Source of the DNA: Tragulus kanchil
Lineage: Eukaryota; Chordata; Mammalia; Artiodactyla; Tragulidae
Length of the DNA: 64,000 nucleotides
NCBI GenBank assembly: GCA_022376925.1
Contig: JAIOJX010000032.1
Span: 116,599,979-116,663,978, forward strand
Direction: 5' to 3'
Part shown: positions 46,851 through 62,610 of the stretch, piece by piece
Position numbering within the stretch: position 1 is the stretch's first letter
Layout: every line of letters starts with the position of its first letter
Position numbers and translations under genes: made by a program
Notes under the pieces: model-generated
Database searches by the model: none
What the model was told of the DNA's origin: nothing
Seen by the model: only the letters and a program-made list of their open reading frames with translations

Positions 46851-48981
46851 CCTTTCCTGGAGGTATGGGATATTTTCCAGAAACTCTCTGCCTCCAGTCT
46901 ACATCAGCTTGACAATAAAGGAAGAGTTTAATTAAAAATGGCCCTAAGGTAAAATTTGCAAGGAGAGAGGTGGAGGAAGTCACACGGATTCCAAATCCCT
47001 ACAACATTAGATATTTTTGAAAAAGAGAGGAATATGCCAAAACTTACCCGAACTGAACATAGGGACAAGCCCTTGACTCGGGTGCCACCTAGTGTGTGGA
47101 AAACACGAAGACCCAAGTGACCTAGGAGTTTTGCCATGTGGAAATGGCCTTCTAATTCCTAGGCTCCCTTAAGAGGAGTTTCGATTTGGAGGTGCACTTT
47201 GATTCTGAGTTCTCTGAGGTGGTGGGCCCAAGGAATTACTTCTGTCTGGAAGTAAGTATAGGTACATATTTTTTCTGGAGATCTCTGCCGACCGAAAGGA
47301 AAACTTTTACATTCAGGATTTTTGGTAAAAACCTTTCTTCCCTTTTCCTTTGTAATTCCTCTGTCCTCGTCCAGATCTTCAATGTTTTTCTTAATTAGTA
47401 AAGCTATGATTCTATTCTGCACTAAAGGTTATGAGCAACTTTCTGCTACTGTCAGAAGCACTACCAGAAGAGACTGACTTGAATCTCTATTCAACCATAG
47501 GCAATAGCAGTAACAAAGACTACTGCCAGCTCTGTCCTTAGGTACAAAACAAGCCCAGGATGTGACGGGCAGGGCCACATGTGTGGAAGCATGGCCGATG
47601 CAATTAGCAAGGCAGGAGATGAAGATTTGATAGGCACTGATGGTGTCATCCATGTGGTTGAAGTCAAGGAGTAAGGCAGCGTAGTAGGCATAATTGCTAG
47701 AACCAGGACCAAGGAACTAGCTGGTTCAGTCAGACTAGCCAGAGGTGAGTGGAATCAGGGCTGAGCAGGCTACCAGTGTGACCAGAAGATTTCTTACTTA
47801 CAGGTAAGTAAATAAATACATTGAAAGTATTGGGAACCAGGTTTTCCAACTGGAGAAGGGAGTTACAAGTATGGCAAGAAGATAGTCTAGGATAATTCTG
47901 TTATGGGCTATCACCCTTTGACTCCTCCCTCCTTTCCTGGAGGTATGGGATATTTTCCAGAAACTCTCTGCCTCCAGTCTACATCAGCTTGACAATAAAG
48001 GAAGAGTTTAATTAAAAATGGCCCTAAGGTAAAATTTGCAAGGAGAGAGGTGGAGGAAGTCACACGGATTCCAAATCCCTACAACATTAGATATTTTTGA
48101 AAAAGAGAGGAATATGCCAAAACTTACCCGAACTGAACATAGGGACAAGCCCTTGACTCGGGTGCCACCTAGTGTGTGGAAAACACGAAGACCCAAGTGA
48201 CCTAGGAGTTTTGCCATGTGGAAATGGCCTTCTAATTCCTAGGCTCCCTTAAGAGGAGTTTCGATTTGGAGGTGCACTTTGATTCTGAGTTCTCTGAGGT
48301 GGTGGGCCCAAGGAATTACTTCTGTCTGGAAGTAAGTATAGGTACATATTTTTTCTGGAGATCTCTGCCGACCGAAAGGAAAACTTTTACATTCAGGATT
48401 TTTGGTAAAAACCTTTCTTCCCTTTTCCTTTGTAATTCCTCTGTCCTCGTCCAGATCTTCAATGTTTTTCTTAATTAGTAAAGCTATGATTCTATTCTGC
48501 ACTAAAGGTTATGAGCAACTTTCTGCTACTGTCAGAAGCACTACCAGAAGAGACTGACTTGAATCTCTATTCAACCATAGGCAATAGCAGTAACAAAGAC
48601 TACTGCCAGCTCTGTCCTTAGGTACAAAACAAGCCCAGGATGTGACGGGCAGGGCCACATGTGTGGAAGCATGGCCGATGCAATTAGCAAGGCAGGAGAT
48701 GAAGATTTGATAGGCACTGATGGTGTCATCCATGTGGTTGAAGTCAAGGAGTAAGGCAGCGTAGTAGGCATAATTGCTAGAACCAGGACCAAGGAACTAG
48801 CTGGTTCAGTCAGACTAGCCAGAGGTGAGTGGAATCAGGGCTGAGCAGGCTACCAGTGTGACCAGAAGATTTCTTACTTACAGGTAAGTAAATAAATACA
48901 TTGAAAGTATTGGGAACCAGGTTTTCCAACTGGAGAAGGGAGTTACAAGTATGGCAAGAAGATAGTCTAGGATAATTCTGT
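46851..48981. repeat. tandem duplication 13 (1080-bp offset)
   Basis: Copy 46851-47901 is repeated at 47931-48981 with essentially no differences. The ~29-bp spacer 47902-47930 ends CTTTGACTCCTCCCT, a garbled version of the TTTGCCCGACTCCCTCCCCT upstream of copy 1. The content of the unit is unrecognised; no gene found. Confidence 0.95.
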
Positions 48982-49162
48982 AGGATTGTATTGGAATTGG
49001 GGCTATCAGTGAGAACTCATGATTTCTAATAGATATACAAAGCAACTATGGGTATTTCTGTGAGTATCTATATGTCAACTACAAATTGGCTCTAACCAAT
49101 TTGATTGCCAATGAATGGACAACAAGGACATTTGCTTATCTGCCTCTGCAGGAATTGAACAC

Positions 49163-49578
49163 TGTGCGTTGGGGGCTGCCGACTTTCAGCACCCCGTGAA
49201 GGAAATCAGGGTGGGGCAAGGCACTCTGTGCTCTGGGGAGGCCGGTGGCACAGGTCTTTAGATGGGTAAATGCCTTTTAGGAACAGATTTTATTATCTCA
49301 ATCCTTGCATCTCCTCACAGCTAGAAAAGCGCTAAAATCCTTCATGAAGATATCACATCCTCATAACAGACCCAAATCATTTGTAAACAAAACCCTCTAT
49401 TTAATAGCCTTTGACCTCTCCCCACACCAAAATCCTTATATTGGTTTTCCTCCCCTGCCTCTTCGGAGCAGTCTCTCAGAGCTATCTGGGGTGCTGTTTC
49501 CTGGGCTGCAATCCTAATTATGCCCCAGATAAATCTTAACCCACAACTCTCAAGATGTTCATCTCTTTTTAGTCGACA
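49163..49578 (+). mobile_element. ruminant ERV LTR
   Basis: Runs from about TGTGCGTTGGGGGCTGCCGA to TTTTTAGTCGACA. It holds CTATTTAATAGCC (TATA-like) and TTCGGAGCAGTCTCTCAGAG, and matches my memory of a bovid-type LTR family. No clear target-site duplication, so the boundaries are approximate and no internal region is present. Confidence 0.6.
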
Positions 49579-50727
49579 TATGTGTATGTCCTAGCACTGC
49601 CCATTGAGAAGTTCTAGGGTCTAAGAATCACTTTTTTCAGGCAATTCTTAGAAACGCTAAAGTTAGTGCAAAGATGCACTTTTTTAGAACAAGGGCTTAT
49701 TTTGAGTCCCATGAAAAAAATTATAGGTTAATAATCATTTGAACTTATACTTAATTAAGGTTTTATACACACCAGTTTCCCCAGGAGATATAAACTTAAC
49801 AAGAAAATTAAACATGCCATAAGTTCAAAATGCTCATGGCAAACAATCATTATGCATTCCTACAAATAAAATTGTTTTATACTGTGAAAAAATCATTTGA
49901 AGATTGTGTGGCAATTAAGAATTTTATTTTCTCCTCCTCTCTGAATTTTGACCTCTTTGGAGGATTTCAGATACAAAATGACTACTGTTATCTCAGTATT
50001 GAATTAGTCCAAGATCCTAAAATCAGTTAGCAACTTTACATGGCATAATTAAATTATCACTAAAGAATGATACAACTGCTGATAGTAATAAGTATATGCT
50101 GAAGAAATATGAGTTTACCCAGTCAGTTAGCATAACTCCATAGGCTCACGTAATTTTTATTTTTACCTGAGATTTAGAAGGACAAAATTTATAAAGATGC
50201 GAGTGATCCAAATTATGATCCAACTTAATAAGACATCCATTTTTACATTTAGAATTTTAACATTATTGTAAATCATAATAAACTATATGACTCATGAGGC
50301 AACCATAAAGAATTTAGGTGATTCTTTTAATTCAGCCTATTTATTTAAACCAAATCCTACATAAATTAAAAAGACATACTTGCAAGTTTCTTTCTCTCAG
50401 TGGTAAAATCAAGAAGTCATATAACCATCTTTTAAGCCCCAGATTCACCCCCCAAATTAAATATATCAAAGAGTGTGCCATGATTAGGTATGTAAAATTA
50501 ACTTTGATGAAATTTTAATTTCCTTGATTTATTGAGTTGGTCAGAAAGCTGTTCAGATTTTTCTACATTACAGAACAACCCAAAAAACTGTTTGACTAAC
50601 CTAATAGTTTACTTTCTAAATCAGCTAAAAGTCTTGGTACAGAAGAGTTTCTTACAATCCCTTTTATGACTATAAATTGTTGATCTGATGTTCACTCTCA
50701 TGTGTTTATTCTATATCTTCAGTTCAG
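49579..50727. other. AT-rich intergenic DNA
   Basis: No recognised gene, and short open frames only. Possibly old LINE sequence, but I cannot assign it. Confidence 0.3.
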
Positions 50728-52855
50728 CAGGGATACCCACACCACAGGTAGTTTTTTTCTTTTCTTATAAAAAATTATTTAATTTTTTTTGCTTCCCACA
50801 TTACATTTGAATATTATTTTTTCATGTGTTTTTTTTGTGATTTAAAATTTACTTTACTTAAAGTAGGAAAATCTAAAATCAATTTTAAATCGCAAAAAAA
50901 AAAAAAGCTAGACAAACCTAGACAGTGTATTAAAAAGCAGACACATCAGTTTGCCAACAAAGGTCCATAGAGTCAAAGCTATGGTTTTTCCAGTAGTCAT
51001 GTATAGATGTGAGAGTAGAAGGCTGAGCGCCAAAGAATTGATGCTTTTGAACTGTTGTGTTGGAGAAGACTCTTTAGATTCCCTTGAACAGCAAGATCAA
51101 ACCAGTCAATCCTAAAGGAAATCAACCTTGAATATTCATTGAAAGGACTGATGTTGAAGCTGAAGCTCTAATACTTTGACCACCTGATGGAAAGAGCCGA
51201 CTTGTTGGAAAATACCCTGATGCTGGGAAAGAATAGGAGGGACAAAGGATGAGATGGTTGGATGATACCACCCACTCAATGGACATGAATTTGAGCAACC
51301 TCCAGGAGATAGTGAAGGACAAGGAAGGCTGGTGTGCTGCAGTCCATGAGGTGAAAAAGAATCAGACACGATTTAGCAGCTGAACAAAAGCAATGGCGAG
51401 TTTATGAGTCTAAAAGCACATAGAAACATTATACTTTGTCATTTACATACGTGGAATTGAGAAAAGGAGAACAGTGGTTCTGGGGATAAAGGTGTCTGAG
51501 TGAGAAAACCATCTGGGTTATAAACCTATCCCATGAGAGCAGCAGCCTCTGAGTGATGGGAGTGCAAGAGCCCTGGGCATGCCCACAAGGATAGGCCTTC
51601 CAGGGGCCAAGAGCAGAGCCAGGCTCTGGGAGCTGATTCAAGGACTCAGTCTGGCTCCTTCTGCTCCTCTCACTTCACCTCACCTCACCTCTCAATCCAC
51701 ATCAGGGTACTTGAGCTGCTTGCTTTAAAAATTTCAGAGATCCGAGGTGGGTGGAGCACCGATCTAGCAAAACGAGGTGAGGTAGTTTATTCATTTTTTT
51801 TATAAGACAGGGATACCCACACCACAGGTAGTTTTTTTTTCTTATAAAAATTATTTAATTTTTTTTGCTTCCCACATTACATTTGAATATTATTTTTTCA
51901 TGTGTTTTTTTTTGTGATTTAAAATTTACTTTACTTAAAGTAGGAAAATCTAAAATCAATTTTAAATCGCAAAAAAAAAAAAAAAAAGCTAGACAAACCT
52001 AGACAGTGTATTAAAAAGCAGACACATCAGTTTGCCAACAAAGGTCCATAGAGTCAAAGCTATGGTTTTTCCAGTAGTCATGTATAGATGTGAGAGTAGA
52101 AGGCTGAGCGCCAAAGAATTGATGCTTTTGAACTGTTGTGTTGGAGAAGACTCTTTAGATTCCCTTGAACAGCAAGATCAAACCAGTCAATCCTAAAGGA
52201 AATCAACCTTGAATATTCATTGAAAGGACTGATGTTGAAGCTGAAGCTCTAATACTTTGACCACCTGATGGAAAGAGCCGACTTGTTGGAAAATACCCTG
52301 ATGCTGGGAAAGAATAGGAGGGACAAAGGATGAGATGGTTGGATGATACCACCCACTCAATGGACATGAATTTGAGCAACCTCCAGGAGATAGTGAAGGA
52401 CAAGGAAGGCTGGTGTGCTGCAGTCCATGAGGTGAAAAAGAATCAGACACGATTTAGCAGCTGAACAAAAGCAATGGCGAGTTTATGAGTCTAAAAGCAC
52501 ATAGAAACATTATACTTTGTCATTTACATACGTGGAATTGAGAAAAAGGAGAACAGTGGTTCTGGGGATAAAGGTGTCTGAGTGAGAAAACCATCTGGGT
52601 TATAAACCTATCCCATGAGAGCAGCAGCCTCTGAGTGATGGGAGTGCAAGAGCCCTGGGCATGCCCACAAGGATAGGCCTTCCAGGGGCCAAGAGCAGAG
52701 CCAGGCTCTGGGAGCTGATTCAAGGACTCAGTCTGGCTCCTTCTGCTCCTCTCACTTCACCTCACCTCACCTCTCAATCCACATCAGGGTACTTGAGCTG
52801 CTTGCTTTAAAAATTTCAGAGATCCGAGGTGGGTGGAGCACCGATCTAGCAAAAC
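50728..52855. repeat. tandem duplication 14 (1080-bp offset)
   Basis: Copy 50728-51773 is repeated at 51808-52855. The 34-bp spacer 51774-51807 ends GTTTATTCATTTTTTTTATA, a noisy form of the GTTTATTCTATATCTTCAG upstream of copy 1. Differences are T-run and A-run lengths. Contains the BovB 3' end. Confidence 0.95.
50940..51398 (+). mobile_element. BovB (RTE) LINE 3' end
   Basis: Follows the BovB 3' consensus: AATTGATGCTTTTGAACTGT, TTGGAGAAGACTCTTTAGAT, GATGCTGGGAAAGAATAGGA, GGATGAGATGGTTGGATGAT, GTGCTGCAGTCCATGAGGT, ending CAGACACGATTTAGCAGCTG. BovB is the RTE LINE that entered ruminant genomes by horizontal transfer, and it supplies the Bov-tA/Bov-A2 tail. 5'-truncated, no intact ORF. Second copy about 52020-52478. 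Confidence 0.92.
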
Positions 52856-53510
52856 TATGAACGGTTAAAGCCCTGAAGCTTGTTGTTTATGGAGGAGCCA
52901 CAGTCGGTGGGGACCAGACCAGACGTGGACCTGGAGAGGAGTGGCAAGAGGGTCAGTCACTCTTGTGACCCAGATGTGTATCACTCCGTTGGGATGAAAC
53001 AGTCTCCGTGACTCTTGAGGGTGGGGGAAGGGAGTTGGAAAGAATTTCTGGGTGATCTCATCAAAGCCAGGATTTCACCCTGGAAGTACTTCTGATTCTG
53101 TTTACAGCCAAGAGGTGGAATCTACAGAACTCGGTGGCTGATTGGATCCTGGGTTGACACCTCTGATGTGTTTAGGGAGCCAGATTACCAAAGCTAAATC
53201 CTTTGAGTTCAAATCTAGAACCTATGGCTGATTCTCTGTGTGACCTTGGGCAAACTGTTTAGCCTCTCTGAGCCTCACTTTCTGCATCCTATGCTGACGG
53301 TTATAAATTCCACCTCATAGGACTATGGTGAGGATGAAATGGCCTAATTGTGTAAACTGCCCTGCAGAAGTTTGAATACCTGGCAAATGACTGTAAAAAC
53401 ATCCCGAAGTGCCTGTGGGTAACCTAATCAGGTAGGTAACCTGAAAGGGCTAGAATTCCCAGGTGACTGGTTTCTTTTGCTGTTGTTGTTAACTTTATTG
53501 CCATTTTTTA
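52856..53510. other. intergenic DNA with a MIR SINE at about 53175-53390
   Basis: TGTGTGACCTTGGGCAAACT, TTAGCCTCTCTGAGCCTCAC and GGTGAGGATGAAATGG form a well-preserved MIR in plus orientation. The rest is unassigned. Confidence 0.75.
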
Positions 53511-53511
53511 A

Positions 53512-53640
53512 TATTTGTATTTATTTGGCCACACTGAGTCTTAGTTGCAGTGTGTGGGAGCTGGTTCCCTAAGGAATTGGACCTGGGCCTCCTGCATTCA
53601 GAGCATGGAGTTTTAGGCACCGGACCGCCAGGGATACCCC
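53512..53640 (-). mobile_element. CHR-2-type SINE
   Basis: Reverse orientation: TTGGCCACACTGAGTCTTAG, CTAAGGAATTGGACCTGGGC, ACCGCCAGGGATACCCC. Confidence 0.82.
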
Positions 53641-54284
53641 AGATGATTGGTTTCTGTGTGCTAGGATCCGCCCAGCAGGCGTGGCCAACTGAAGAAGGCT
53701 AGTCTGGGATTCCAGTACGTCTGTCCGGCTCAGGATCTGTAAAAGGCAAGGTGCTTCAGCCAGCAGTCCAGTCCTGGCAACTCCCAGCCCACGACGTTGA
53801 GGTCCTTGAGCACACAACGAATTCACCAATGGTGAGTCTGCAGCATTTAAACTAGGCACCAAAGTCTGAGTGCTGGTGTGGAAAGTCAGCAACTCCTAGG
53901 TGGACAGTCATGAGTCCTAGCAGGGGCACCCTCTTGGGGAAGAGGAGCACAAACATTTGAAACGGTTTCTTTCTTCAGGGGGTTATTGACTGAGCATCCT
54001 GTGTGCATTCATTGCCCAGGCAGTGCCCTTGTGCAGACAAGTTCCTTCAAAGCAGAAACCTTGAGACCTGTTCAGGTGGCTGTTGTCCCTGAAGATTCTT
54101 TGAGGGCAAGGATGTTGCCTTGATGGTCCCCTGAGTTCCCAGATCATTGTGTGGAACAGGGTGACTGTAACCTTTGCTTGGAACAGAAGGATGTACAAAA
54201 TGCGCAGCCATGTTTGGAGGAGTATGGGTGTGTTATAATCCACTGGGGTGGGCAGCCCTGATTTCTTTCTACCTTGCAAAAAAT
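53641..54284. other. intergenic DNA, nothing recognised
   Basis: Unique-looking sequence without coding, RNA or repeat signals that I can support. Confidence 0.35.
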
Positions 54285-54489
54285 TTATTTTTATGCCCAA
54301 CTTTATTGAGATATAATTGACCAACTTCCATAGATTTAAAATGTGCATCATGCTAATTTAATGTGTGTATATGCTGTAAAATGATGACCACACTCTAAGT
54401 GGTGAACACAATCATTACTTGCTTTGGCGATCTCTCTGTTTTGGGTGACTTAAGACTTACTCTCTTAGTAAATTTATGATATCCAATAC

Positions 54490-56724
54490 AGCATTATTAA
54501 CTATCATTCTCTAACGAGCTGTATGTCAGATCCTCAGAACTTAATTGTCTTCAGACTAGTGTATTATTATTTTTTAAAAATTTGGCCTCTTTTTATAGTT
54601 ATTTATTTATTATTGATTTTCATCCATCTTCATTCCTTGGCCTGTGTGGGCCTCCCGTTGTAGTGGCCTCTCTCATTGCAGAGCATCAACTCTGGGCACA
54701 TGTACTCCAGAGCACTGGCTTGTAATTGAACACATCAGTCCAGTCACTCCGTGGCACAGGAGATCTTCCCAGGTCAGAGATCAAACTGGTGCCCCTTGCA
54801 CTGCAAGGCGGACTCTTTATCCACTGGACCACCAGGGAAGCCCTAGTGTATTCTTTGATTAGTATTTCTCATTTACCCACCCCTCAGCCACTAGCAACCG
54901 CCTCTCTTCTCTCTGATTCTATGAGTTCAAATGTATTTTTTTTCTTTCTTATTTTACATAGAAAAGTAATACCATAAAGTTTAGGTTTCTCTGACATTTC
55001 AACAAAATAATGCCTTCTAGGTTCATCAGTGTTATCACAAATGTCAGGATTTCCTTCTTTTTGATGGCTGAATGATGTTCTATTGTATATATACAGGTTT
55101 CTTCTGTTCTCAGAATGTGGCACATTCTTACGAAAACTTTTGCAGGCCGAAATGGCACAAAGCAATTAGGCAGTCACCTTTGGACAATTTTTGCTAAAGG
55201 ATTAGTGAAACGAATGAGGATAATTCACAGATGATCACAGAGTTCAAGGCTATGGTGGCTTCCTACTGAGGTGTTGAGTGTAGTTCCTCAGGGAGCAGCT
55301 GCCGCTCTACTCAACTTTATTGCAAAATACATGATGAGCACTACTTTTCACTTTCAACTCTTTTTGTAAAAGCAAACATTTTTTTCTTAGATTACTGAAA
55401 ACAGGTGCTAATGTAGATTTTCCATAAAAGGAAAATGACATAAAGAAAATATTTCAGAAACTTTGAATAATGCATTTTCTTTATCACTCATCCTGTGGAG
55501 ACACTTGGGTTGTTTCCATATCTTGGCTGTGATGACAAGGGCTGCAATCAACCTCTGAATGTAGATCTCTTTCCAGATATGAATTCTTTTTCTTTTTGGG
55601 TACTTAGATACTCCAATTAAAAAGCATTATTAACTATCATTCTCTAACGAGCTGTATGTCAGATCCTCAGAACTTAATTGTCTTCAGACTAGTGTATTAT
55701 TATTTTTTAAAAATTTGGCCTCTTTTTATAGTTATTTATTTATTATTGATTTTCATCCATCTTCATTCCTTGGCCTGTGTGGGCCTCCCGTTGTAGTGGC
55801 CTCTCTCATTGCAGAGCATCAACTCTGGGCACATGTACTCCAGAGCACTGGCTTGTAATTGAACACATCAGTCCAGTCACTCCGTGGCACAGGAGATCTT
55901 CCCAGGTCAGAGATCAAACTGGTGCCCCTTGCACTGCAAGGCGGACTCTTTATCCACTGGACCACCAGGGAAGCCCTAGTGTATTCTTTGATTAGTATTT
56001 CTCATTTACCCACCCCTCAGCCACTAGCAACCGCCTCTCTTCTCTCTGATTCTATGAGTTCAAATGTATTTTTTTTCTTTCTTATTTTACATAGAAAAGT
56101 AATACCATAAAGTTTAGGTTTCTCTGACATTTCAACAAAATAATGCCTTCTAGGTTCATCAGTGTTATCACAAATGTCAGGATTTCCTTCTTTTTGATGG
56201 CTGAATGATGTTCTATTGTATATATACAGGTTTCTTCTGTTCTCAGAATGTGGCACATTCTTACGAAAACTTTGCAGGCCGAAATGGCACAAAGCAATTA
56301 GGCAGTCACCTTTGGACAATTTTTGCTAAAGGATTAGTGAAACGAATGAGGATAATTCACAGATGATCACAGAGTTCAAGGCTATGGTGGCTTCCTACTG
56401 AGGTGTTGAGTGTAGTTCCTCAGGGAGCAGCTGCCGCTCTACTCAACTTTATTGCAAAATACATGATGAGCACTACTTTTCACTTTCAACTCTTTTTGTA
56501 AAAGCAAACATTTTTTTCTTAGATTACTGAAAACAGGTGCTAATGTAGATTTTCCATAAAAGGAAAATGACATAAAGAAAATATTTCAGAAACTTTGAAT
56601 AATGCATTTTCTTTATCACTCATCCTGTGGAGACACTTGGGTTGTTTCCATATCTTGGCTGTGATGACAAGGGCTGCAATCAACCTCTGAATGTAGATCT
56701 CTTTCCAGATATGAATTCTTTTTT
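54490..56724. repeat. tandem duplication 15 (1133-bp offset)
   Basis: Copy 54490-55591 is repeated at 55623-56724, with a 31-bp spacer 55592-55622. One difference is CTTTTGCAGG against CTTTGCAGG. Contains antisense L1 and a CHR-type SINE. Confidence 0.95.
54585..54844 (-). mobile_element. CHR-type tRNA SINE
   Basis: Reverse orientation: CTTGGCCTGTGTGGGCCTCC, AGAGATCAAACTGGTGCCCC, GGACCACCAGGGAAGCCC. Flanked by ACTAGTGTATT and CTAGTGTATTC, a likely target duplication. Second copy 55718-55977. Confidence 0.88.
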
Positions 56725-56875
56725 TTTTTTTCACAATCACAAGTTTATTTTGCTTTTTTTGATTTTACAGAGTTTTGTTGCTTACAGATATATATAATTC
56801 CAGCTTAGTCATATGTATATCCCATTCCCTCCCATGCCACCCCCCTCTAGGCCATCACATAGCCCCCCATGTACA
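56719..56875 (-). mobile_element. 157-bp retro-insertion with 10-bp TSD
   Basis: Starts with a T run (antisense poly(A)) and is flanked by ATATGAATTC at 56709-56718 and 56876-56885. The body (CATATGTATATCCCATTCCC) recalls a LINE 3' UTR, but the family is not certain. It interrupts antisense L1, which resumes at CATTTCCTTTGAACACCCAG. Confidence 0.75.
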
Positions 56876-57108
56876 ATATGAATTCCATTTCCTTTGAACA
56901 CCCAGCAGTGAAATAATGAATCATACAGTAGTTCTAGTATTTAATTTTTCAGGAAGTTCCATACTATTTTCCATAACAGCTGCAAAAATTTGCATTCCCA
57001 ACAGCAGTGCTTGAAGATTCCCTTTTCTCCACATTCTGCCCAATTTATATCTTGTCTTTTTGATATAGTTGTTCAATCAGGTAGAGGTGTTACCTCACTG
57101 TGGTTTCT

Positions 57109-57414
57109 TTTATTTATTTATTTTTGGCTATTCTGGGTTTTCACTGCTGCCACAGGCTCTTCTTTAGTTGCAGGGAGTGGGGGTTACTCTCTAGTTGAGG
57201 TGAGCAGGCTTCTTGTTGTGGTGATTTTTTCTTGTTGAGGAACTCTGGCTCTAGGGTACACAGGCTCCAGTAGTTGTGGCACATGGGCTCAATAGTTGTG
57301 ACTCAGGGGCTTAGTTGCTCCACAGTATGTGGGATCTTCCCAGATCAGCACCCAAACTTATGTCTCCTGCATTGGCAGGCAAACTCTTTAACACTGAGCT
57401 ACCAGGGAAACCCA
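57109..57414 (-). mobile_element. CHR-1-type SINE, first of two at one target site
   Basis: Reverse orientation: TTGGCTATTCTGGGTTTTCA, GTACACAGGCTCCAGTAGTT, CTGAGCTACCAGGGAAACCC. Flanked by TCACTGTGGTTTCT at 57095-57108 and 57415-57428. Confidence 0.9.
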
Positions 57415-57428
57415 TCACTGTGGTTTCT

Positions 57429-57761
57429 TTTTTTTTTTTTTTTAAGATTTATTTATTTATTTATTTTTGGGCGGGGGTCGGGTTGGGGAGGGAGGGGAGC
57501 GGGTGGGCCACTTCCATTGGTCCTTCATTTCTCTATGTCCGTCTTTGTTCTTTTGGCTCTTGCGGGCCTCCCATCTCGGTGGCGTCTGTTGTTGCAGAGC
57601 GCCGGCTCTGGGCGCATGTGCGCCAGAGCTGCGGCTTGGCAATTGGACACATCGGTCCAGCCGCACCGTGGCACGTGGGATCTTCCCAGACCAGGGATCG
57701 AACAGGCGCCCCTTGCACTGCAAGGCGGCATCCTTATCCACTGGACCATCAGGGGAAGCCC
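57429..57761 (-). mobile_element. full-length CHR-type tRNA SINE, second at the same site
   Basis: 333 bp in reverse orientation with an intact (AAATA)n/poly(A) tail and the same GC-rich body as the 37.7-kb cluster (GCGCATGTGCGCCAGAGC). Flanked by TCACTGTGGTTTCT at 57415-57428 and 57762-57775. Confidence 0.92.
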
Positions 57762-57835
57762 TCACTGTGGTTTCTATTTGAATTTCCTTGATGAAGAGTA
57801 ACTTTTTTACATGCCCATTGGACATCTATGTATGT

Positions 57836-57950
57836 GTGCTCATTCGCTTCACTCTTACTTCTCTTTGAGACCCTGTGGACTGTACCCAGGCTCCTATGTC
57901 TTTGGGTTTCTCCAGGCAAGAATACTGGAGTGGGGTGCCATTTCCTGCAG
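57836..57950 (-). mobile_element. Bov-tA SINE fragment
   Basis: Reverse orientation: GACCCTGTGGACTGTACCCA, CCAGGCAAGAATACTGGAGT. Confidence 0.8.
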
Positions 57951-58470
57951 GGGACAGTTGGTCTATCTCTTGACTAGCTGTTCCTTTTCATTATGTAATA
58001 ACCTTCTTTCTTTCATGTAACAGCTTTGACTAGTGAATTTGTCTGATAGAGTATAGCTAACCTGGTTTTTGGTTTCCATTTCCATGCAATGTATTTGGTC
58101 ATCATTTCACTTTTGCCCTATTTGAATCCTAAAATCTTAAACATGAATCATATTATAATTTTTAAAACTCTGTGGCACAGTATGTATACATGGGTGGTAT
58201 ATTTATCTAGATTCCCACCTCCGATGGTGGATAGGGCAGCACAGGAAGAGTTTTCATTTTAGAAATACTACTCTGACTATCTTTGGAGGGTACATAAGAT
58301 GGAGTCAACCCTGATGCCTGAGGCTAATTAAGAGGCAGTTGTAGATTTGGGGAAACATATGATGGTGGGCTAGACTAGGATTGCATCAGCAAGGATGGAG
58401 AAGCATGAGTGTGGAACTGGGGTTTGAGCTAGGTAGGGTAAACACATTTACTTTTTTTTTTTTTTTGAAG

Positions 58471-62098
<3,628 letters not shown>

Positions 62099-62610
62099 AT
62101 TTCTCCCATGGTGACTACACTGTCAGCCTTTGAGCAAATGAGTTGAACTGAAATATTCTCCCTGCTAAAACTTTGCTTGGCACCTAGCACTGTGCCAGCC
62201 TATAGTAGATGCTTAATATTAGTTGTAAATGTTAAGGTTTTCATTTATTTTTTTGAAACATATAAAGTATATGTCTATGTATTTCAGCAGAATCAGAAGC
62301 ACTGCTTTCCTGTATGTGGTGAATGTTCTTGTCAGTGCACTATGAATCCTTATAGATTGTTCTCTGTGCATTTACTTCTATTGTGTATATATAAAGATGT
62401 TTATATGTAGACAATTGTAATGTATGCATAGTTCTGATGTGTAAAGATTGTAATATTTCATATCTGAGCTCATTTTTCTTTGGAGATCCATTCCTATGGA
62501 GTAAAGAGGAAGGGGACACTTGGTCACTTTCCGTGTCAAGTGGCCTCAGATTACATGAAATTCATTTGGATGAATTTAAGCTATTAAAGAGTTGAACCTC
62601 CTGCCTTGGC
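62099..62610 (+). other. probable KLF18 3' UTR with ATTAAA signal
   Basis: AT-rich, no coding signal. An ATTAAA at 62583-62588 is followed by a GCCTTGGCTTTTTTCC-type U/GU-rich stretch, a plausible polyadenylation site. A MIR/L2-type fragment (CTTGGCACCTAGCACTGTGC) lies at about 62170-62215. Confidence 0.5.

Larger units (their letters stand above)
54285..57055 (-). mobile_element. antisense L1 3' region, interrupted
   Basis: Reverse L1: AACTTTATTGAGATATAATT, CACTCATCCTGTGGAGACAC, GGGTTGTTTCCATATCTTGG, CAGTAGTTCTAGTATTTAAT, TTTGCATTCCCAACAGCAGT. It is interrupted by a SINE (54585-54844 and its copy), an unassigned block (about 55095-55485) and a short retro-insertion (56719-56875). Doubled by duplication 15. 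Confidence 0.75.

Noticed and set aside
47429..47712. Possible processed pseudogene at about 47.5-47.7 kb
   Set aside because: The translated frames (and their copy 1080 bp on) did not match any protein I recognise; left unassigned.
57274..57801. 175-codon plus-strand open frame
   Set aside because: Runs through two antisense SINEs; no gene.
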